Below are positions 7,830 to 15,178 of a stretch of 24,408 bases of DNA, in pieces. Origin of the DNA: Paratractidigestivibacter sp963591565 (lineage in GTDB: Bacteria; Actinomycetota; Coriobacteriia; Coriobacteriales; Atopobiaceae); contig CAVAUD010000018.1 of assembly GCA_963591565.1 (NCBI GenBank), forward strand, positions 1 to 24,408, read 5' to 3'. Position numbers and translations under genes: made by a program. Numbering within the stretch: position 1 is the first letter of the stretch; each line of letters begins with the position of its first letter. Under the pieces are notes generated by a model that did no database searches, was not told where the DNA came from, and saw only the letters and a list, made by a program, of their open reading frames with translations.

Positions 7830-7858
7830 CTGACGCGCGGCGCGGGGTTTTGTAAACT
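7830..7858 (+). promoter_or_regulatory. Candidate rsgA promoter
   Basis: CTGACG (7830-7835) and TAAACT (7853-7858), each matching four of six consensus bases, lie 17 bases apart. A transcript would begin near 7865, shortly before the GTG start of rsgA. Predicted only. Confidence 0.4.
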
Positions 7859-7888
7859 AGTCCAGACTGTGCCGTGATAGGGGGAGAC

Positions 7889-9079
7889 GTGGCTAAACGC
7901 GCTCAGAAAAAGGGTCGTAGGCGTGGGGCGAGAGATGACGCGGGCGAGGCGCTGCTGCCGGCGCTCTCGTCGTTGACGGACCTGCCGGCCTTCGAGGAGC
8001 TCTTTGCGAGTGAGGCCCAGGTCGCGGCATTTGACGCGGCGGCCGCGCGGGCCTGCGAGGCTGCGGGCGCAGACGTCACGGGCGAGCTCGAGATGGGTTG
8101 CGTCGTGCGCCTGGACCGCGGCTTCCCGGCCATCCTGTGCGCCGACGGCGTCTTTCGCGCTGAGTTCTCGGCGCGGTTGACGAAAGGTGGCCTTTCTCGG
8201 CAGGAGAACTCGCGCGCGGCGGTGGGGGACTGGGTGTGCGCCCGGCGCCCCGACGGCCACGACATGGGGTTGATCGAGGAGATCTTGCCTCGCGAGAGCG
8301 ACATTGCCCGCTGGAAGGGCAAGGCTCGCGGCGAGAAGCAGACGCTGGCGGCCAACGTCGACGTCGTGCTGGTCGTGCAGCAGCTGGGCGAGCGCGAGGT
8401 CTCGTGCGAGCGCATCGCCCGCTCGGCCGTCATCGCGCGCGACTGCGGGGCCGAGGTGGCGGTCGTGCTCACCAAGGCCGACCGTGCCGGCGATGACGTT
8501 TTGCGTCGCGACGTGGCGGCGGTTCGCGAGATCTTGGGCGAGACGAGCCCGCTCGCGCTGACGTCGAGCGCCGCCGAGGGGGCCGAGGAGGACCGCATCC
8601 GCGTGTTGGCGGGCGAGCTGGGCGTCGCTTGGGGCCTCGAGGCCGTGAGGGCGCTCGTGCCCAAGGGGCAGGTCGCGATCGTGCTCGGGGAATCGGGCGC
8701 GGGCAAGTCGACGCTGCTGAACGCCCTTCTCGGCAAGGAAGCCCTGGAAACCGGGGCGGTGCGCGAGGCGGACGACATGGGCCGGCACACCACGGTGGCC
8801 AGGCGCATGGTGTCGATCCCGGGCGCGGGCGTGATCGTGGACGAGCCGGGGCTTCGAAGCCTGCCCATCGTCGGGCACGAGCGAGGGCTCGCGAAGGTCT
8901 TCGGGGACATCTCCGAGGCGGCCCAGGAGTGCCGGTTCAGGGACTGCACCCACACGCACGAGCCTGGCTGCGGGGTGCGCGAGGCGGGCTTCTCGCCTGT
9001 GAGGCTGGAGGCGTATCTCGCGCTGGCCGCAGAGATGCGCGAGAGCGCGGCGAGCCTGGACCCGGACGTGGTTATTTAA
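7889..9079 (+). CDS. rsgA: Ribosome small subunit-dependent GTPase A (RsgA/YjeQ)
   Basis: A 396-residue circularly permuted GTPase that helps late 30S subunit maturation. An OB-fold-like segment lies near 75-160. G4 TKAD (195-198) precedes G1 GESGAGKST (267-275), as expected for the permuted order, and a threonine-rich G2 (GRHTT) follows. G3 reads DEPG (318-321) rather than the usual DTPG. The C-terminal zinc site is C348, C353, H355, C361 in the canonical C-x4-C-x-H-x5-C pattern. I chose the GTG at 7889 because the only ribosome-binding-like sequence (AGGGGGAG, 7879-7886) precedes it, although spacing is tight. An in-frame GTG at 7874 lacks one. The N-terminus is basic (KRAQKKGRRRG) and the protein is longer than B. 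subtilis RsgA (about 300) and E. coli RsgA (about 350). Confidence 0.9.
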   Translation: MAKRAQKKGRRRGARDDAGEALLPALSSLTDLPAFEELFASEAQVAAFDAAAARACEAAGADVTGELEMGCVVRLDRGFPAILCADGVFRAEFSARLTKGGLSRQENSRAAVGDWVCARRPDGHDMGLIEEILPRESDIARWKGKARGEKQTLAANVDVVLVVQQLGEREVSCERIARSAVIARDCGAEVAVVLTKADRAGDDVLRRDVAAVREILGETSPLALTSSAAEGAEEDRIRVLAGELGVAWGLEAVRALVPKGQVAIVLGESGAGKSTLLNALLGKEALETGAVREADDMGRHTTVARRMVSIPGAGVIVDEPGLRSLPIVGHERGLAKVFGDISEAAQECRFRDCTHTHEPGCGVREAGFSPVRLEAYLALAAEMRESAASLDPDVVI

Positions 9080-9110
9080 GGGCTTTGGCGGTCCGGTGTT
9101 GCGGGAGCGC

Positions 9111-9143
9111 CACGTTGGGGCACGCTGGGGCACATCAAATGTG
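9111..9143 (+). repeat. 10-base tandem repeat and small palindrome downstream of rsgA
   Basis: CACGTTGGGG (9111-9120) and CACGCTGGGG (9121-9130) are tandem copies with one difference. They run directly into the palindrome CACAT-CAA-ATGTG (9131-9143). Role unknown. Confidence 0.6.
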
Positions 9144-9156
9144 TAGGAACTGTGAA

Positions 9157-9190
9157 GGCGGCGACCGGGTGGTTTGCCGCCTGCATTTTG
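9157..9190 (+). terminator. Possible rsgA terminator
   Basis: GGCGGCGACC (9157-9166) pairs with GGTTtGCCGCC (9171-9181), about 10 bp with a one-base bulge and a 4-base loop. It is followed by TGCATTTTGG, a poor T-run. It lies 77 bases after the rsgA stop. Confidence 0.45.
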
Positions 9191-9213
9191 GATGCATTTT
9201 GGCGGCATTTTGG
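9183..9213. repeat. Three GCATTTTGG direct repeats at 11-base spacing
   Basis: GCATTTTGG begins at 9183, 9194 and 9205, each followed by AT or CG, giving an exact 11-base period. The same word with GCGG after it also occurs at 7810-7821. They lie upstream of the Tad operon and could be a phased protein-binding site. Confidence 0.7.
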
Positions 9214-9245
9214 ATTCGCACGACGAGCTTCTGTGTTGCCGCAAG

Positions 9246-9285
9246 CTGTCAGAAACGTGTCAGATTTCTGTCGGATTCGTGCAAG
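9246..9285 (+). promoter_or_regulatory. Pho-box-like triplet of CTGTCAG heptamers before the Tad operon
   Basis: CTGTCAG (9246-9252), GTGTCAG (9257-9263) and CTGTCGG (9268-9274) are spaced exactly 11 bases, with 4-base gaps. A weaker GTGCAAG at 9279-9285 is in the same register. OmpR/PhoB-type response regulators and SARP activators bind 7-bp direct repeats with 4-bp gaps, and the PhoB half-site is CTGTCAT. A -10-like TATTTT or TCTAAA follows at 9286-9296. This is probably the activator site and promoter of the pilus operon. Confidence 0.6.
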
Positions 9286-9330
9286 TATTTTCTAAAAAAT
9301 CCCAGGTAAATAGGCATTTCTCGGGGTAAC

Positions 9331-9367
9331 AATCGGTGGTGCGCAAAAGAGCGCGCAACCATCGATT
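9331..9367. promoter_or_regulatory. Imperfect inverted repeat just before the cpaB ribosome-binding site
   Basis: AATCGGTGGTGCGC (9331-9344) and GCGCGCAACCATCGATT (9351-9367) form an imperfect inverted repeat around AAAAGA, with small bulges. It ends five bases before AAGGAG (9373-9378), so it could be an operator or an mRNA hairpin that affects translation of the first pilus gene. Confidence 0.5.
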
Positions 9368-9383
9368 TTGCCAAGGAGAAGCC

Positions 9384-10208
9384 ATGAAAAGACGTGTGAG
9401 GCTCATTGTCTCGGGGATGTGCGCGGCGGGCGCCGTGGTCATGTGCCTGCTGTACGGCAACCACGTCGAGAGCCAGGCCGAGTCGATCCGTGCCGAGGCC
9501 GTGGCCCGCTATGGCGGCGAGGTCACGCGCCTTTTGGTGGCGACAAAGACGCTTGAGGCGGGCGACGTCGTGAGCTCGGCCAACGTGACCGAGAAGGAAT
9601 GGCTGAGCGACCTGGCGCCTAAAGGGGCGCTCACGAGCTTTGGCGACGTGGCGGGCAAGCAGGTGAGCGTGCCCGTGACGCAGGGGGCGCCGCTGTGCGA
9701 GCTCAACTTCCGCGAGAGCTCGGCGATGGCGGAGGTGCCCTCGGGATACGTGGCCTTGTCGGTGCCTTTGACGGACAAGCTGGGGCTGAGCTCGGCCGTG
9801 GAGGTGGGCACCTCGCTTGCGGCCTATCGGGTGGCGGATGGCGCGACGTCGCTGTTGACGAGCGACGTGCAGGTTCTTCTCGCCCCGACAAACGACGGGT
9901 CGAGCGTGCTCTCTAAGGGAACGCTGTGCGTGGCGGTGCGCCCGGCTGACGTGACGGGGCTTTTGAGCGCCAGCACCGAGGGGTCGCTGCGGTTGGTGAT
10001 CCCGGCCGAGGATATCGATGACTTGAGCGGGGCGGCGAGCGGCGTGGCGCCGACGGAGGTTCTGCCCGAGACGGGCGGCGCAGGCGCGACGGGCACGACG
10101 GCGGCCGCTGCGGCGACAGGCGGCGCGGCTGCGGACGGCGCGGCGCCCGAGGGCGCGGCGACAGGACAGCAGGGACAATCCGGGCAGGTCGAGGAGGCGC
10201 AGCGATGA
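9384..10208 (+). CDS. cpaB: CpaB/RcpC-like Flp pilus assembly protein with SAF domain
   Basis: A 274-residue protein with a short cytoplasmic N-terminus (KRRVR), one membrane segment (about 6-24) and an extracytoplasmic SAF domain (about 48-115: VATKTLEAGDVVSSANV, then GKQVSVPVTQGAPL). The C-terminal 50 residues are Ala/Gly/Thr low complexity. CpaB/RcpC proteins belong to Tad pilus machines. In diderms they contact the secretin, and here no secretin is present, so it probably works at the outer face of a single membrane or in the cell wall. The ATG at 9384 follows AAGGAGAA; a GTG 48 bases upstream has no such site. It is first in the operon, and its stop overlaps the next start as ATGA. Confidence 0.8.
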   Translation: MKRRVRLIVSGMCAAGAVVMCLLYGNHVESQAESIRAEAVARYGGEVTRLLVATKTLEAGDVVSSANVTEKEWLSDLAPKGALTSFGDVAGKQVSVPVTQGAPLCELNFRESSAMAEVPSGYVALSVPLTDKLGLSSAVEVGTSLAAYRVADGATSLLTSDVQVLLAPTNDGSSVLSKGTLCVAVRPADVTGLLSASTEGSLRLVIPAEDIDDLSGAASGVAPTEVLPETGGAGATGTTAAAAATGGAAADGAAPEGAATGQQGQSGQVEEAQR

Positions 10209-11515
10209 GCGAGATGTGGGTGTGCTACGTAAGCGAGAGATTCTTCAAGGACGCCCAGGTCGTCCTGTGCTCCGTCTCGCCGGATGCCGACGCGCGCTTT
10301 GCGCAGGACCCCGACGAGCTGCGCCAGTGGCTCGAAGGGTCGGTCCCCGGTACCTTGAACGTCCTGGTCTGTTGCAAGGACGCCGAGGTCTCTGACATCA
10401 ACCTCGCCGCCGCCCTGGCTCACGACGGCTACGCCCGCAGGGTCGTCCTGGCCCGTCACCACGCTTCCGGATCGTTGCGCTCGCGCGCGGCCCGGGCGGG
10501 GATCGACGAGGTCATCGACCCCTGTGAGCTAGGCTTGGACGACGCGCCGCCAGAAATAGATGGGGATCTTGGGCCTGGCGGCGCGCCCGTTCCCTGGACT
10601 TTCGCGGCCACGGGCTCGCGGGTGCCGGGCGCGGCTGTGCCCACGGTGAGAAAATCCTCGCCGGTCATGCCCCGGCCCCTGCCGCCTGACGGGCGCGCTC
10701 CTGTGGTTGCCCTCTTCTCGGGCCGCGGCGGCGTGGGCAAGACCGCGCTGGCCGCCGCGGCCGCCGCAACGGCGGAGCTTTGGGGCATGAGCGTGGCCCT
10801 TCTCGACATGGACCTCTCCTGCGGCAACCTCTACAGCCAATTTGGGCTGCCGCGGGGCTTTGACCTGGCATCGTATGCCCGCGAGGGGATGGGCACGGCC
10901 GCCCAGGCGGACGCCGGGGTGCCCGTGACGGAGCGGCTACGGCTCTACGGCCCCTGCGAGTCTCCGGAGCATGCCGAGACGGTCATGCCCTTGACGGGCC
11001 CTTTGTTGGCGAGCCTGGCTGCGCGCTGCGACCTTGTGCTTGTCGACACCTCGACGACCTTGACCGACGCCACGGCGCAGATCGCGCAGATGGCGGACCG
11101 CCTTTTGCTGGTGGGCGATGCGGCGCCGGGCGCCATCGCCTCGGTGGCGCGCACGAGCGGCCTGGCCGTGCGGCTGGGCGTCGCGCGCACGCGGATCGCT
11201 CGGGTCGAGAACAAGGTGAACCCCCGCTCACAGGCCGATATGGTGATTCCTCGGGCCGAGAAGGGCCTCGAGGGCGCACGGCTCTTTCGCGTGCCGGACG
11301 GCGGCGAGGAGGTCGTGGAGCTCATGGGCCAGGGACGCGCGCTCGACATCTGCCAGATGAACACCGCATTTTCCCAGGCGGTGGCATGGATGATGGCGCA
11401 GCTGCTCTCTGAGCTGGGGCGCCTTCCCGAGTGCGAGCGGGCGCAGGAGGCGTTGGCGCAGCGTGAGCCCTGGAAGAGAAGGTCGCTCTTCGCGTGGCAG
11501 AGAGAGGCCAGCTGA
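10205..11515 (+). CDS. tadZ: TadZ/CpaE-like MinD-family ATPase
   Basis: A 436-residue protein. The first 110 or so residues look like a receiver-type domain, a proline-rich linker follows, and a ParA/MinD-type ATPase domain begins near 165. The nucleotide loop is SGRGGVGKT (172-180), with R174 where MinD/ParA proteins usually have the signature lysine. LLDMDLSCGN near 200 is the second switch motif. TadZ/CpaE proteins place the Tad pilus machine, often at a cell pole. The start overlaps the cpaB stop (ATGA), and the stop overlaps tadA by one base (TGATG). The arginine replacement could mean altered hydrolysis or dimerisation, as seen in atypical TadZ proteins. Confidence in family is good; polar localisation is inferred. 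Confidence 0.82.
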   Translation: MSEMWVCYVSERFFKDAQVVLCSVSPDADARFAQDPDELRQWLEGSVPGTLNVLVCCKDAEVSDINLAAALAHDGYARRVVLARHHASGSLRSRAARAGIDEVIDPCELGLDDAPPEIDGDLGPGGAPVPWTFAATGSRVPGAAVPTVRKSSPVMPRPLPPDGRAPVVALFSGRGGVGKTALAAAAAATAELWGMSVALLDMDLSCGNLYSQFGLPRGFDLASYAREGMGTAAQADAGVPVTERLRLYGPCESPEHAETVMPLTGPLLASLAARCDLVLVDTSTTLTDATAQIAQMADRLLLVGDAAPGAIASVARTSGLAVRLGVARTRIARVENKVNPRSQADMVIPRAEKGLEGARLFRVPDGGEEVVELMGQGRALDICQMNTAFSQAVAWMMAQLLSELGRLPECERAQEALAQREPWKRRSLFAWQREAS

Positions 11516-12840
11516 TGGGCGTCCTGGAGCGCGTCCGTCTCGCCAGCGGGGCCGGCGAGGCCGACGCGGAGCGCGCCGCTGCCCTGCGGGAAGCCCGCGA
11601 GAACTTGAAGCGCGACCTTATCGGCGCCCTGGGTCTCTCGACGGTGGCCAAGATGCTTGCCGAGGACGAGGGCCGCGCCCGCACCGAGCTGGGCGTCACG
11701 CTGGACGCTCTGTGCAACTCGGGCGACTATGCAGACGTTCTTCTCGCCGAGAAAAGCCTGGTCATCTCTCAGGTGATCGACGAGGTCTGCGGCTTGGGGC
11801 CGATCCAGCCGCTGCTCGACGACCCCACGATCACTGAGGTCATGATCAACGGCACGCGGGCGCTGTTCTACGAGCGCGACGGCGAGCTGTTCCAGGCAGA
11901 CATCGCCTTTGACTCCGAGGAGCAGATCCTCATCGTCATGGACAAGATCTTGGCGCCGCTGGGACGCCGCCTGGACCGGTCGAACCCCATCGTGAGCGCC
12001 CGCCTGCCAAACGGCGACCGCGTGAACGCCGTGGCCTCGCCCGTGGCGGTGGACGGGACCTCGGTCACGATCAGGAAGTTCTCGGCGCAGATTCGCACGC
12101 TGGGGTCGCTGGTTGAGCTGGCCGCCTTGCCCGCCTGGTATGCGCAGCTCTTGGGCTGGGCGGTCAAGGCGCGGGCGTCGATCGCGGTCTGCGGGGGCAC
12201 GGGCTCGGGCAAAACGACGCTGTTGAACGCCCTGTCCTGCGAGATTAGCCACAAGGAGCGCCTGGTCACGGTGGAGGACTCGGCGGAGCTTCGTTTCGAC
12301 GCGCACCCCAACGTGGTGAGGCTCGAGGCCCAGGAGGCCTCCATCGAGGGACGCGGCGAGACGACCATCCGCGAGCTGGTGAAAAACGCGCTGCGCATGA
12401 GGCCCGACCGCATCGTCGTGGGCGAGTGCCGCGGCGAGGAGGCCATCGACATGCTGCAGGCCATGAACTCCGGCCACCCGGGCTCGCTCACCACGCTGCA
12501 CGCGGGCAGCGCGCAGGAGTCGATTCTGCGCCTGGTGCTGATGGCGCGTTTTGGGATGGACCTGCCGGCCGATGTCATCGAGGAGCAAATCGCCACGGCG
12601 ATCGACCTGGTGGTCATGGCCCGCAGGCTCGCGGACGGCTCGCGTGTGATCGCCGACCTCACCGAGGTGAGCCGCGGTGACAAGGGTCAGGTGGAGCTGC
12701 GGCGGATCGTGGGCTTCGACCTGGCGCGGCGCGAGTGGAGGGTGGAGGGCGAGCCGGCGTTTCTGGCCCGCTCGGTTGCCGAGGGCGTTTTGAATGAAAG
12801 GGAGGTTGAGGCATGGAAGTCGTCATGTTGCTGGGGATAG
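11515..12840 (+). CDS. tadA: TadA/CpaF secretion ATPase of the Flp pilus
   Basis: A 441-residue hexameric ATPase of the type II/IV secretion family that powers Flp pilus assembly from the cytoplasmic side. The N-terminal domain holds the PLLDDPTITEVMING motif. Walker A GGTGSGKT spans 227-234, the Asp-box VEDSAELRF follows near 255, and RPDRIVVGECRG plus GHPGSLTTLHAGS (Walker B and His-box) lie near 299-326. The ATG at 11515 has GAGAGG seven bases upstream and overlaps the tadZ stop by one base. An upstream GTG (11494) is possible but adds only seven residues. The 3' end overlaps tadB by 28 bases. Confidence 0.95.
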   Translation: MGVLERVRLASGAGEADAERAAALREARENLKRDLIGALGLSTVAKMLAEDEGRARTELGVTLDALCNSGDYADVLLAEKSLVISQVIDEVCGLGPIQPLLDDPTITEVMINGTRALFYERDGELFQADIAFDSEEQILIVMDKILAPLGRRLDRSNPIVSARLPNGDRVNAVASPVAVDGTSVTIRKFSAQIRTLGSLVELAALPAWYAQLLGWAVKARASIAVCGGTGSGKTTLLNALSCEISHKERLVTVEDSAELRFDAHPNVVRLEAQEASIEGRGETTIRELVKNALRMRPDRIVVGECRGEEAIDMLQAMNSGHPGSLTTLHAGSAQESILRLVLMARFGMDLPADVIEEQIATAIDLVVMARRLADGSRVIADLTEVSRGDKGQVELRRIVGFDLARREWRVEGEPAFLARSVAEGVLNEREVEAWKSSCCWG

Positions 12841-13760
12841 CGGCCTGCGCCGGTACCTGCGTGGCGCTGCTCATGCCCGCCTCGCAAAGCCATGTGCCCC
12901 TGCCGCTTGCGCTCGAGCGGGCGCGCCTCTTCGCGCAGCGGAGCGCCCTGCTTTGGCTGGGGCGGCTCTCCGAGACGCCGATCGTTGACTATTTGATGTC
13001 GCGGGACTGTTGGGCGCGAACGGCCCGGCGGGCGGCCGAGTTGCCGCAGGTGACGGGGCTGCGCGTCTCCGCGCGGGTGTGCTGTGCGGGCATTTTGGCT
13101 GGCCAGACGGTCGGCGCGGTGCTGGTGGGGCTGCTCATGGGATCGGCCGTGTGCGCGCCCGTGGCTTTTTGCGTGCTGTTGGCGGCGGTGCCCGCCTTTG
13201 ACGCACGTGCCAACGAGGCCGAGCGCAAGAGGACCATGGCGCAGATGCCGCAGGTCTTTCGCACGCTCTCGGTCGCCATGGGCTCTGGCCAGACGTTGGC
13301 CCAGGCCGTCGAGTACGTTGGCGCTCACTCGACGGGCCAGGTGGGCGAGTGCTTCTCTCGCCTGGGGCTTCGCCTCAAGTGCGGGCAGACGACCGAGGAG
13401 GCCTTGGCCTGCCTGCACGACGAGCTGGACGCCCCCGGCATCGGCCTTCTGTCGACGGCGCTGGTGGTCGCGCACCGCACGGGAAGCCCGCTGCGGAGCC
13501 TCTTCCAGAAATCGGCCCTTCTGGTCGAGCGCCAAAGCGAGTACGAGCGCATGCTTGCCGTCAAGACCGCGCAGGCGCGCCTCTCGGTGCGGATCGTGTG
13601 CCTGTTGCCGGCGCTTCTGGTGGTCTGCCTCACGCTGATCTCGCCTGATTTCCAGCGCGGGCTTCTCACTCCCTCGGGGTTTGGCTGCGTGGCGGTGGCC
13701 GCCTTGCTCGACCTGCTCGCGGTCGCGATCGTGCGCCGGCTCATCCACGGGGTCCTGTGA
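12813..13760 (+). CDS. tadB: TadB-like inner-membrane platform protein
   Basis: A 315-residue membrane protein with a type II secretion F domain (about 145-270), containing the MPQVFRTLSVAMGSGQTLAQA motif. Hydrophobic segments occur at about 4-21, 88-110, 112-130, 257-280 and 287-308. With TadC it should form the membrane platform that couples TadA to pilin extrusion. GGAGG seven bases before the ATG fixes the start, so the first 28 bases lie inside tadA. The stop overlaps the tadC start (TGATG). Confidence 0.88.
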   Translation: MEVVMLLGIAACAGTCVALLMPASQSHVPLPLALERARLFAQRSALLWLGRLSETPIVDYLMSRDCWARTARRAAELPQVTGLRVSARVCCAGILAGQTVGAVLVGLLMGSAVCAPVAFCVLLAAVPAFDARANEAERKRTMAQMPQVFRTLSVAMGSGQTLAQAVEYVGAHSTGQVGECFSRLGLRLKCGQTTEEALACLHDELDAPGIGLLSTALVVAHRTGSPLRSLFQKSALLVERQSEYERMLAVKTAQARLSVRIVCLLPALLVVCLTLISPDFQRGLLTPSGFGCVAVAALLDLLAVAIVRRLIHGVL

Positions 13761-14458
13761 TGGACGGCTTGGGTGCGTGCCTGTTGGGGGCCATAGGCCT
13801 GTGCGCCGCGATCCCGGCGGGGCTGCTCTTCGACGCGGGCGAGGAGGCGCCGCCGCTTGCGGGGGCGCCTGCGCGGGGCGAGAGGGCGCTTGCTCGCGTC
13901 GCGGGGCTTCTCTCCTGGAACGACGGGCGTCTTGGCGGTGTCAAGGCGGCGCTGGAAAAGGCGGCCGTCGTCGAGCGCTTCTCGGGTGCCGCCAGGGGCT
14001 CCAAACGGCGCGGAGAGTGCCTGGCCGAGCTGCCCGTTATGCTCGACGTCGTGACCTTGGGCTTGTCTGCGGGGCTTTCGTTCGACTCGTCGCTTGCCCT
14101 GTACTGCGCGCGCTACGACAACGAGCTGGCCCGCGCGCTGCAAGGCGCGATGCTGTCCTGGCAGATCGGGGCCTGCACCCGTGAGGTCGCGCTTCGGGGA
14201 TTGGAGGCGGAGTTGGACATCGCCGCCATGGGTCGGTTTGCCCACGTTGTGGGCGAGTCGCTGAACTTCGGCACGCCCTTGGCCGAGGCCCTTGAGCGCC
14301 AGGCGCAGGCGATCCGCGACGAGCAGCGCGCGCAGGTGGAAGAGGAGATCGAGAAAGTCCCGGTAAAGATGCTTGTTCCTCTGGGGACGCTCATCGTCCC
14401 CGCGATGTTGTTGGCGATTCTGGGCCCGCTTTTGGGCTCGTCGCTGGTGGTTGGTTGA
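13760..14458 (+). CDS. tadC: TadC-like inner-membrane platform protein
   Basis: A 232-residue membrane protein. It has an N-terminal hydrophobic segment (about 5-20), a type II secretion F domain with LPVMLDVVTLGLSAGLSFDSSLA (about 90-115), and a C-terminal membrane hairpin (LGTLIVPAMLLAILGPLLGSSLVV). It is shorter than TadB, as expected for the TadB/TadC pair. The ATG at 13760 overlaps the tadB stop by one base. A GTG one codon earlier is equally possible. No strong ribosome-binding site is present, so translation is probably coupled to tadB. Confidence 0.87.
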   Translation: MDGLGACLLGAIGLCAAIPAGLLFDAGEEAPPLAGAPARGERALARVAGLLSWNDGRLGGVKAALEKAAVVERFSGAARGSKRRGECLAELPVMLDVVTLGLSAGLSFDSSLALYCARYDNELARALQGAMLSWQIGACTREVALRGLEAELDIAAMGRFAHVVGESLNFGTPLAEALERQAQAIRDEQRAQVEEEIEKVPVKMLVPLGTLIVPAMLLAILGPLLGSSLVVG

Positions 14459-14475
14459 CATGAAAGGAGAAAGAC

Positions 14476-14688
14476 ATGGACGAGGCGGCAAAGGTCATGA
14501 CAAAGAAGGCGGCGGCCGTGACGGTTTGGGCGAGGGGCTTTATGCGAGACGAGAAGGGCCAGGGGACGACCGAGTACGCCATTTTGGTGGGCGTGCTGGT
14601 GGTCATCGCGATTCTCGCCATCGTGGCGTTTCGCGAGAAGGTCGCGGAGCTGTGGGCCGCGATCAGCGAGGGCATCAACTCGCTGTAG
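14476..14688 (+). CDS. flp: Flp-type major pilin
   Basis: A 70-residue prepilin. The leader is longer than usual (28 residues, MDEAAKV to EKG). Processing is expected after G28, so the mature pilin begins QGTTEYAILVGV, with the invariant Glu at +5 and Tyr at +6 that define Flp pilins. A hydrophobic helix (35-52) and a short hydrophilic tail follow. AGGAG six bases upstream is among the best ribosome-binding sites of the operon, consistent with high pilin demand. The gene for the prepilin peptidase is not in this window. Confidence 0.92.
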   Translation: MDEAAKVMTKKAAAVTVWARGFMRDEKGQGTTEYAILVGVLVVIAILAIVAFREKVAELWAAISEGINSL

Positions 14689-15161
14689 GGGCGGGGGCTC
14701 TCTGTGCGTTTGTGCTGGTGGCGGCGTTGATTGTATGGCTGGGATCGGCGATGGGCGGCGGAGCGGCAGCTGGCGACTCGGCCACGGGCAGCGCGTCGCG
14801 GGACGGTGCGACAACACCGCTGGACGAGAGGTTCTCGTCTGGCGAGGACAGCGGAGAAGGTCTTCTCGACTCTGCCTTTGGCCTGGTAGGGCTTGAGGGC
14901 CAGGACGCCGCCAGGTCTTGGGAGGCGGCGTCCTTGGAGGAGGGCGCCTCTCAGCTGTTGGAAGAATACGCGCAGCAAGACGCCTGCGCCCTTGCGCAGT
15001 CGGGCTACCTCGACCTGCAAGGCCAGGTGTGGGGCTGCGTGGTCATGGGCCAGGGCTGGGCCGATATCTGCATTGTCAAAGAGGGTGCCTCGGGCGATGC
15101 GGCGCGGGTGTATTGCTGGCGCATCGACCAGGACGGCGTGGCCCGGGACATTGGCGAGTGA
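14652..15161 (+). CDS. Unrecognised membrane-anchored protein of the Tad locus
   Basis: I do not recognise a family. From the GTG at 14652 it would be 169 residues. It has a hydrophobic segment at about 13-33 (LCAFVLVAALIVWLGSAM), then a Gly/Ser/Thr-rich linker, an acidic region with DSAFGLVGLEG, and a compact C-terminal part (about 105-169) with four cysteines (ACAL, WGCVV, DICIV, VYCWR) that could form disulfides outside the cell. The start is uncertain: GTG 14652 overlaps flp by 37 bases and has AGAAGG ten bases upstream, GTG 14712 would cut into the membrane segment, and ATG 14751 would remove it. Its position between two pilin genes suggests a minor pilus component or assembly factor. 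Confidence 0.65.
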   Translation: MGRDQRGHQLAVGAGALCAFVLVAALIVWLGSAMGGGAAAGDSATGSASRDGATTPLDERFSSGEDSGEGLLDSAFGLVGLEGQDAARSWEAASLEEGASQLLEEYAQQDACALAQSGYLDLQGQVWGCVVMGQGWADICIVKEGASGDAARVYCWRIDQDGVARDIGE

Positions 15162-15178
15162 GGGGGGTAAGGTCCCGT

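Noticed and set aside
4922..9244. A 1440-codon open frame on the minus strand opposite the Ca2+ ATPase and rsgA
   Set aside because: It is the complement of two well-supported genes and is open only because of GC-rich codon bias. It crosses their intergenic region, has no family motifs and has a low-complexity composition (runs of H, D, V, G).
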